Below are positions 58,200 to 64,000 of a stretch of DNA of 64,000 bases, piece by piece. Position 1 is the stretch's first letter, and every line of letters starts with the position of its first letter. A program made the translations under genes and the position numbers. Origin of the DNA: Cunninghamia lanceolata (Eukaryota > Streptophyta > Pinopsida > Cupressales > Cupressaceae); assembly GCA_027924645.1 (NCBI GenBank), contig BSBN01000849.1:11860001-11924000 (forward strand). The letters run 5' to 3'. Below the pieces are notes generated by a model. It made no database searches. It was not told where the DNA came from and was given only the letters and a program-made list of their open reading frames with translations.

Positions 58200-59050
58200 G
58201 TGCCTTTGTGGGATGAACATCGTGTTATAAAATAGATCTTGTTCATCTTGTCAAACAAGGACTTATGTTAGTGATCGGGGTGATGCACGGGAGAGGTCAT
58301 TAAAGTACCCACATAAATAGTTGTCACGTTATCATGTCAGTTGTTTTCAAAAAATTTGACTATTTAATTTGACCTATTCAATCCACCTCCTTTGACTGTA
58401 TTGACCTTGTTGTTTGTCGATAAAGTTGAGACAAACCGACTTGTCGATAAAATTTTGACACTTGGACTATTTTACAATGTGCTTGTTGTTTAAGGTTTAC
58501 CCATCAAGAGCATCCTCCCTTGAGGGATAATCTCAACATATGTATAGTTAATCTCCACTATAATGTTTTGGAATGTTAATGTTATGGTATGGTTATGTTT
58601 GGGTTGTGTGATTATTAGCATTTTACATGGGAGTTCAATAGCTAGAAGCTTCATATTGTATGAGAATGCCTTGGCAATTATATACATTTTCTTGTATCAA
58701 TCGAACAAGATTAGATATGTTAGATGTTGATGAAGGTGTGGTAAATGTGATTGGAGGTTATACAATGTTGTCAATAAGTAGAAATACTATGCAAGAAAAA
58801 CATTGTATTGGATGAAATTTTCTTGTGAATACAATTGTTACTATCATTTTGTCAATAGATTTATTTGAAAGGGTTTCCCACATTAATCTATGTCTCATGT
58901 GTATTTGTGGTTTGCATATTATTTCATGTGTTTACTTCAATGTTATTTTAATTGTTAAACATTTACATAATTGAATTTGATCACATAATTTTAAGGTGTT
59001 CTAATATCCCAATTTATTGGTCAACTATAATAGAGATTTAATTCCCAACA
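58200..59050 (+). repeat. Probable LTR of Copia-4 (left part unresolved)
   Basis: CCCAACA at 59044-59050 followed by TTTGGTAGTAAAGCG resembles an LTR end plus a decayed tRNA-Met primer site, and Copia gag follows. The LTR start was not found; a TG near 58480 is possible. The rest has no recognised content. Confidence 0.4.
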
Positions 59051-59969
59051 TTTGGTAGTAAAGCGTATTGTTTGAGCAAGGGTCACACCATTTAGAGTCA
59101 TATCCTTACATATATTGTGGTGAAATCCTCACCTATTGTGAAACCCTAACACAAAGGTTTGTTCTAGTACATGAATAACTAGATTTGGTGGGAGTCTAGT
59201 AAGGACTTATGAGAATGTAGAGTATGTGTATTGTTGGATTCATGGACAATACATCAAATACTTATCTTGAAAAAATCAATGGTTAGAACTTCAAGTTATA
59301 TAAGTTGAAGGTTGAAGACCTCCTAGTTCAAAGAGATTAATTGATAATGGTATCCTCTTTGGTAAAGCCTACATGGATGTTTGGTGAGAAGTAGAATGGA
59401 TTAGATAAGAAAATAAGAACTACTATTTGTCCATCTTTTAGATTTTGTATTAATGAATGAGTTAGAAGAGTCTTAGATACATATTTGTTTTGTAAGAAGA
59501 TAGTAACCCTATGAGACACTCATTTATGTGCCAAAGGAGTAACCAAATATAATGAAGAGTGATAGAGTGCATTTTAAACACAAAATAGAGCAACATGATA
59601 ATCTGGTAATGAACAATGAAGTGGAAATGACAATGTGGATGCAGAAGATGTAGGCACATCTAGCACAAATTCTAAAGAAAAATAGAATGCAAATGTAACA
59701 AGAAATTCTCCACCAATGACAACTATGAGAAGGTCCACAAGATAATGGAATTTACCTGAAAGGTATAATCCACTAGACCTCTATTGTATTTTTTTTCTCT
59801 AACTTGTACTATTGATGAACCAAAGTCTATAGCACAAGTTCTCACTTCTAAGGAGAACAAGACTAGGAGAAGGGTAACAATGTAATAGTTTGTTCCACTT
59901 TTTAGCCTAAGTGGGACACTCAAATCAATACTTTTTAGCATTTTTATTTTGTGTCAATTATACGAAATA

Positions 59970-60110
59970 AATGGTCAAGAATTTAAGGATGATGTAAATT
60001 AATGAATTGTAGCATTTTCTATGTAGATTAAAGCTGTAATTTTAAAAAATAAATAAAGAATTATTTCTATCATTTTCATTTTATTTTTCAATCATTATTT
60101 TTACTGAGTG
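59970..60110. repeat. Divergent fragment of repeat R
   Basis: GATGATGTAAATTAATGAAT and the following AT-rich 100 bp parallel 12255-12350 and 27830-27920. A third, short copy. Confidence 0.55.
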
Positions 60111-60608
60111 ATATTTTGCCATATTGAATGACTTTCATTACCCCAAAAAAAAAAAACTTTCTATAATTTCTTACAATTAGACCTTTAACTCAAGTATTTA
60201 GGATGTCAATATTTTTTGGTAATTTTTTATTAATTTTTGAATTAGCACTAACAAAAAATTTTGACCTATATTTTTTATAAGACATTTCTTGTAGTATAAA
60301 TCAAAATTATTTTTTAATTTTTCATCAAAACATGGACATTTATGTGGAGGGTAGTACATATATTAAATATTTTTGTTTTAAAATTGTTATTTTTCCTAGT
60401 GTTTTGAGTACATGACATTGTCCGTTTTGAAATGGACTAATATTCATTATAAAGTTTTAAAAATATAATGTTTAAACAATACATATTATAATTTTCATAA
60501 AACTAAAACTAAGGGATACATACTTGCAAAATAAGATTTTTAAATGACTTTGCTTAGTCCTCCAAAAGATTAAGTGAAATTACTTTTTTGTTAGCATTTT
60601 GATAAGTG

Positions 60609-60712
60609 TAGAGGAGGCTCCATCAAGGGTTTGATTTGAGTCTTGGGAGTTTTAGCTAAGGGTGTTTAATTTTACCCTTTTCAATCAAACCCTTTCAGAT
60701 GGAACCCCTCTA
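60609..60712. repeat. MITE-like foldback
   Basis: Imperfect terminal inverted repeats: TAGAGGAGGCTCCATC...AAGGGTTTGATT (60609-60636) against the complement of 60682-60712. The interior is about 45 bp. The outer TA on both sides could be a TA target-site duplication as in Stowaway elements. Confidence 0.5.
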
Positions 60713-61435
60713 GGTTTAAATCATGTATTTTTCTAAAATTACTTGATTTTACCTAGGTAAAAATCAAGATGTTCCACAAGCAGGACACACTATTGTGGTA
60801 TCACCTATAAATGCAAGTGTTGTTGATAGTTTTATGTATGTAATGGTTCATAAAAGGTCATACATTACCCAAATAATAGGAGTTCTAAGTAGGCTAATGT
60901 CAAATATTGGGAAAAAACATTAGAGTTGTGTTAAATGTTCTTTAAGTTGCCTGAAAGAAACTCTAGATTATTATTTGTTTTATCATGGTACTAATGATTT
61001 TGGTAAGGTATTGAACATATAGGGGTCTATTTATTTTAATTGGTTGGTGATCTTAATAATAAGATCAACAAGTGGATATGTCTTTACTCTATTTGGTGTG
61101 ATAGTGAGTTATATGAGCAAGTGGGAATAGATAGTTACATTTCCACAATTGAGGTAGAGTATATGGTGGAAACATATGCTTGTGAGGAAGCTATTTTTGT
61201 TACAAAGACTTGGTAACAATATTAGTTTTAAGAATCATATATAGTACTGAATTATAGTTCACAAAATATAACATATATAGCTAAGAATCATGTTAACATG
61301 TTAGAACTAAATATGTAGATGTACAATATCATTTTGTTACCTAAATGGTTGAAATAAGAAAATTTTAGATGGAGAAAATTGACACTGATAAATACTATTT
61401 GATTCATTTACAAAGCCTATGAGTACTACTAAGTA

Positions 61436-62046
61436 TTTTTGTGTAAGGATGTAATGCGATTTTCCCTTTCCCATGCATATGTGGTTAACTTCTCAGAGTA
61501 TACCACAAACTCTCATGCAAGAAATATGAAGTGCAAAATTGTTTGAAATTGGGTGTGTTATTCACCTATAAATAGTTTCTAGAATGGTTCTCAATGATGT
61601 ATTTCAATTAACTTGTTCTAAATCTATGTTCAATTATCTTATCACATACTAATAAATAGTTACAAGATTAGTTATAGTGAACTGTGGTAAGTTGTAATGA
61701 GTTTTAACTATTATGGTCTAGCATGGAGACATATATAAGTCTAGTATTGTTATGGTTTATCATAAATTAGAGCGAAGATCACTATGTAAAATGCAAGTAT
61801 CAAATCAAGTAGATTGAATAGGTTCATAAAGGAGTACATATAGGTGAGGATAGGAAACCACTCTCCCACATAATGAGGATATGACTCCTCACAAGTAGAG
61901 TGGTGGCAAGTTGCCTCCCACTAAAATAGTGAGAGGTGTCAAAAGAAAAATGACACCTCTATGAAACTCCTAACCAACTTGACAAATCATATGAACAACT
62001 AAGTAGGCTTACTAATCCTAAGTGTATATATATATATATACTAACA
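61436..62046 (-). repeat. Copia-5 3' LTR (left end unresolved)
   Basis: On the minus strand it begins TGTTAG at 62046, directly followed by a (TA)8 tract (62040-62025) and CACTTAGG. Its start and the preceding polypurine tract resemble Copia-3. The end (CA on the minus strand) could not be placed. Confidence 0.6.
62025..62040. repeat. (TA)n microsatellite in LTR start
   Basis: Eight TA units six bases inside the Copia-5 LTR. Confidence 0.95.
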
Positions 62047-63200
62047 CCCCCCTTAAGCATAGCTTAGGTGGGCATGGATGAAATGGGTCCTGACTAATAG
62101 CCTGGTGAGGTACCCATGTACAAAGCAAAAGAAAATGAGTCCCGACCATGAAGGCTGATAAGGTACTCATGTACAATGCATTCTCTCTAAAAAATGGAGT
62201 AAGATAGAAAACCCAGTGGGAAAAAACTATCCTCCAAAAAGAGAGATTATATAGGTGAAGAAGTACTACTTCTTTCACTAAGTACAATATAAGATTCCCC
62301 CTATAGGAGAGAAAATGGTAGAAGGTCTATGAGACCCCCCCCATAGTACATGTCCTATTGTAATAATGCTAGATAGTCGATAAAGGATGTAAATGTAGAT
62401 CTAGGAACGACGAACAATGTTCCTTCTTTTGGGATGAAATGAAACCACCTGAAGATGCAAGATATCTTCCCATGTGAGAAGATGTTTGTATGATCTTGAT
62501 TCATGTTGAATCTAATTCAGGGATGATGGTGCCCATGTCATTATCTTCGAAGAGTGCTCAGGTGTCCCCATGTCGATGTCGAAGGATGCCATAATCAAAT
62601 CAGGTGCATGCCCAATAGATGAGGATGATGACGATCTAGAACCATGTGTAGGACGATGTAAATCATGAATATCCAAAGAGGACAATGGAGATCCAGCTTC
62701 ATTGAAATTGTCATTGAAGAGAAGACTGATGTCCTCAATGTGAGACTCTACAAATAGACAAGTGATGTTAGGTAGAAATCTATCCCAATCAACAATGCTA
62801 GGAAGACTAATATCCTATTGCAAAGAAGCACCGAAAGCTTTTGAGGAAGCGACTCTGGAATCTGATGAAGAAACAATAGGAGTGATGACTCTTTCTATGT
62901 CACTGGAACGTTCTATTTATGTATCATGTTTAGGGATGTGAGTTGTGATCAAGGCAGGATCATGTGGGAATAGAGAAACATTGTCTAGTCTCCATATATC
63001 TCCCAAATTTTGATCCATAATTCTTGTGGACAGTCAATATGCATGATGGCATAAAAAGCATCATTTGGAATATGTAAACTCATCAATCCAACAATGTGAT
63101 TATGATGATTAAACCACTTATCCTTCTGAGATTATTTACCAGGTTTAGGGACAAGTCCATATAGATGGGGTATGAGATTATGGATCCTAAGATTTTTTTA
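62047..63200 (-). pseudogene. Copia-5 internal remnant: gag-like frame and 3' untranslated end
   Basis: CTTAAGGGGGG at 62056-62047 (minus) is the polypurine tract. TACATGGGTACCTCACCAGG (about 62117) and TATGCTTAAGG match the Copia-3 3' end. Further right, minus frames read GLVPKPGK (63155), then IVGLMSLHIPNDAFYAIMHI (63090) and DCPQELWIKIWEIYGD, the gag fold of Copia. HIEDISLLFNDNFNEAGSPL lies near 62735. No pol domain lies between gag and the 3' end, which suggests a non-autonomous derivative or a large deletion. Confidence 0.6.
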
Positions 63201-64000
63201 GGATGCCTTCACACCAAATCTTATATTTTCCCTTTTTTAGGTTGATTACAGAAGAGTAAGTTTCATATCCCATGATTAGAACAAGTTAATTCGTCTAGAC
63301 AAAAGAAAGTCAACACATTAGGTAACCCAGATTAGGTGAACTAACCCCCCCCCCCCAAATTTTGGCACTTTTTAACTTAGTGTGAGTTTAAAACCCCCTT
63401 TGCTTAATTTCCCCCCTTAAATGCGACACTTTATAAAGGTTCTTAGTGCTTTTTAGACAATTAAAATGTCTATACTAACACTAACATTTGTAAAGGAACC
63501 TCTATATAACCCCTATTGTGAATTTTTATATTTACATGTAATTTTTTTAGCATATCCAAAAAAAATTGCAAAATAAAATAAAAAATACATTGTGAATGCC
63601 CAAAAATTAGAAATCCCTAGTGAGGGCATAGGTAGATTTAGCCCAGGATGCACAACAATATGTTAAGGAAATAACAAAATACAGGGAAAATGGGGAAATG
63701 GTGATTAGGTAGGAGTGAACAAAGGCAACGGTGGCCAGAGTGTTGGATGAGGCTTCAAGTACCTCAAATTCTTGTAAGCGCAAGTTTAAGTTTTGAAAAC
63801 TTTGCCTCACCTAATTTGCATCCTTTCCTTTCTGATGTGCGATGGCGCCTAATCTGAGGATCTACGTCCTTCTATGATGCCTTTTTGAAGTGTTGTCTAT
63901 GTGAGGGATGAAATCCGTTGCGTGAGGTGTGAAAAACCCCTGAGGGATGAAATCTGTTGCCCGTGTGAGGGTTGTGTGTGTCATGTCCCCATATTAGGGC
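63201..64000. other. Right edge, unresolved
   Basis: A C12 homopolymer lies at 63345-63356. Near the end GAGGGATGAAATCCGTTG (63903) repeats as GAGGGATGAAATCTGTTG (63943). The minus frame at 63810-63607 has no known domain. This may be leader or LTR of Copia-5, but no boundary is visible. Confidence 0.4.

Larger units (their letters stand above)
59240..61435 (+). pseudogene. Copia-4: internally deleted Copia coding remnants
   Basis: Gag: FKLYKLKVEDLLVQRD at 59290 and NGLDKKIRTTICPSF at 59400. Integrase-RT linker: YNPLDLYCIFFLTCTIDEPK at about 59765. RNase H: RSTSGYVFTLFGV at 61050 and TIEVEYMVETYACEEAIF at 61150. C-terminal tail: RTKYVDVQYHFVT near 61300, then MEKIDTDKYY. Protease, integrase core and RT are missing, and stops and frameshifts are frequent. 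Between the linker and RNase H lie a repeat-R-like fragment (59970-60110) and a foldback (60609-60712). Confidence 0.75.

Overview
The window reads as nuclear DNA of a seed plant, most likely a gymnosperm (conifer). It is AT-rich, gene-poor and crowded with degraded long retroelements. Plant-specific families are present: PLS-type pentatricopeptide repeats, a galactinol synthase fragment, a plant mobile domain, and Copia elements primed by initiator tRNA-Met. The conifer assignment is an inference from style, not a proof.

Layout. 1-6000: a minus-strand L1-type LINE, cut at the left edge, whose ORF1 is split by a 2.6 kb solo LTR with target-site duplication (TSD) GGGTT. 6100-7130: a GGGAG-rich block and a frameshifted galactinol synthase fragment. 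9840-11350: a degenerate repeat block. 11353-12650: dispersed repeat R, carrying a tRNA-like SINE head. 12939-17135: a broken Copia element (Copia-1) holding an antisense multi-exon coding relic of unknown family. 17275-20207: a PPR pseudogene made of tandem, nearly identical modules. 20825-21176: a truncated calmodulin-like copy. 21299-26768: Copia-2, with two 409 bp LTRs and TSD CTTAC.

26896-50621 is a nested stack. A second R copy is split by Copia-3 (28050-50444, 411 bp LTRs, TSD GATAA). Copia-3 is itself split by a 16.3 kb Ty3/gypsy element of Tat type (29281-45621, minus strand, two RNase H domains). The gypsy element carries an antisense two-exon plant-mobile-domain gene between its integrase and 3' LTR.

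50625-52700: a degraded second gypsy pol. 52874-53341: the one gene that looks intact, an intronless calmodulin-like EF-hand protein on the minus strand with a TATA box. 53733-58199: a 67 bp inverted repeat enclosing 4.3 kb that includes a second PPR pseudogene. 59050-64000: remnants of two more Copia-type elements, a MITE-like foldback, simple repeats and unrecognised DNA.

Almost every element is inactivated in the same way: TAG or TGA where glutamine, tryptophan or arginine is expected, and Asp-to-Asn changes in integrase active sites. This is C:G to T:A decay, as expected from methylated DNA.
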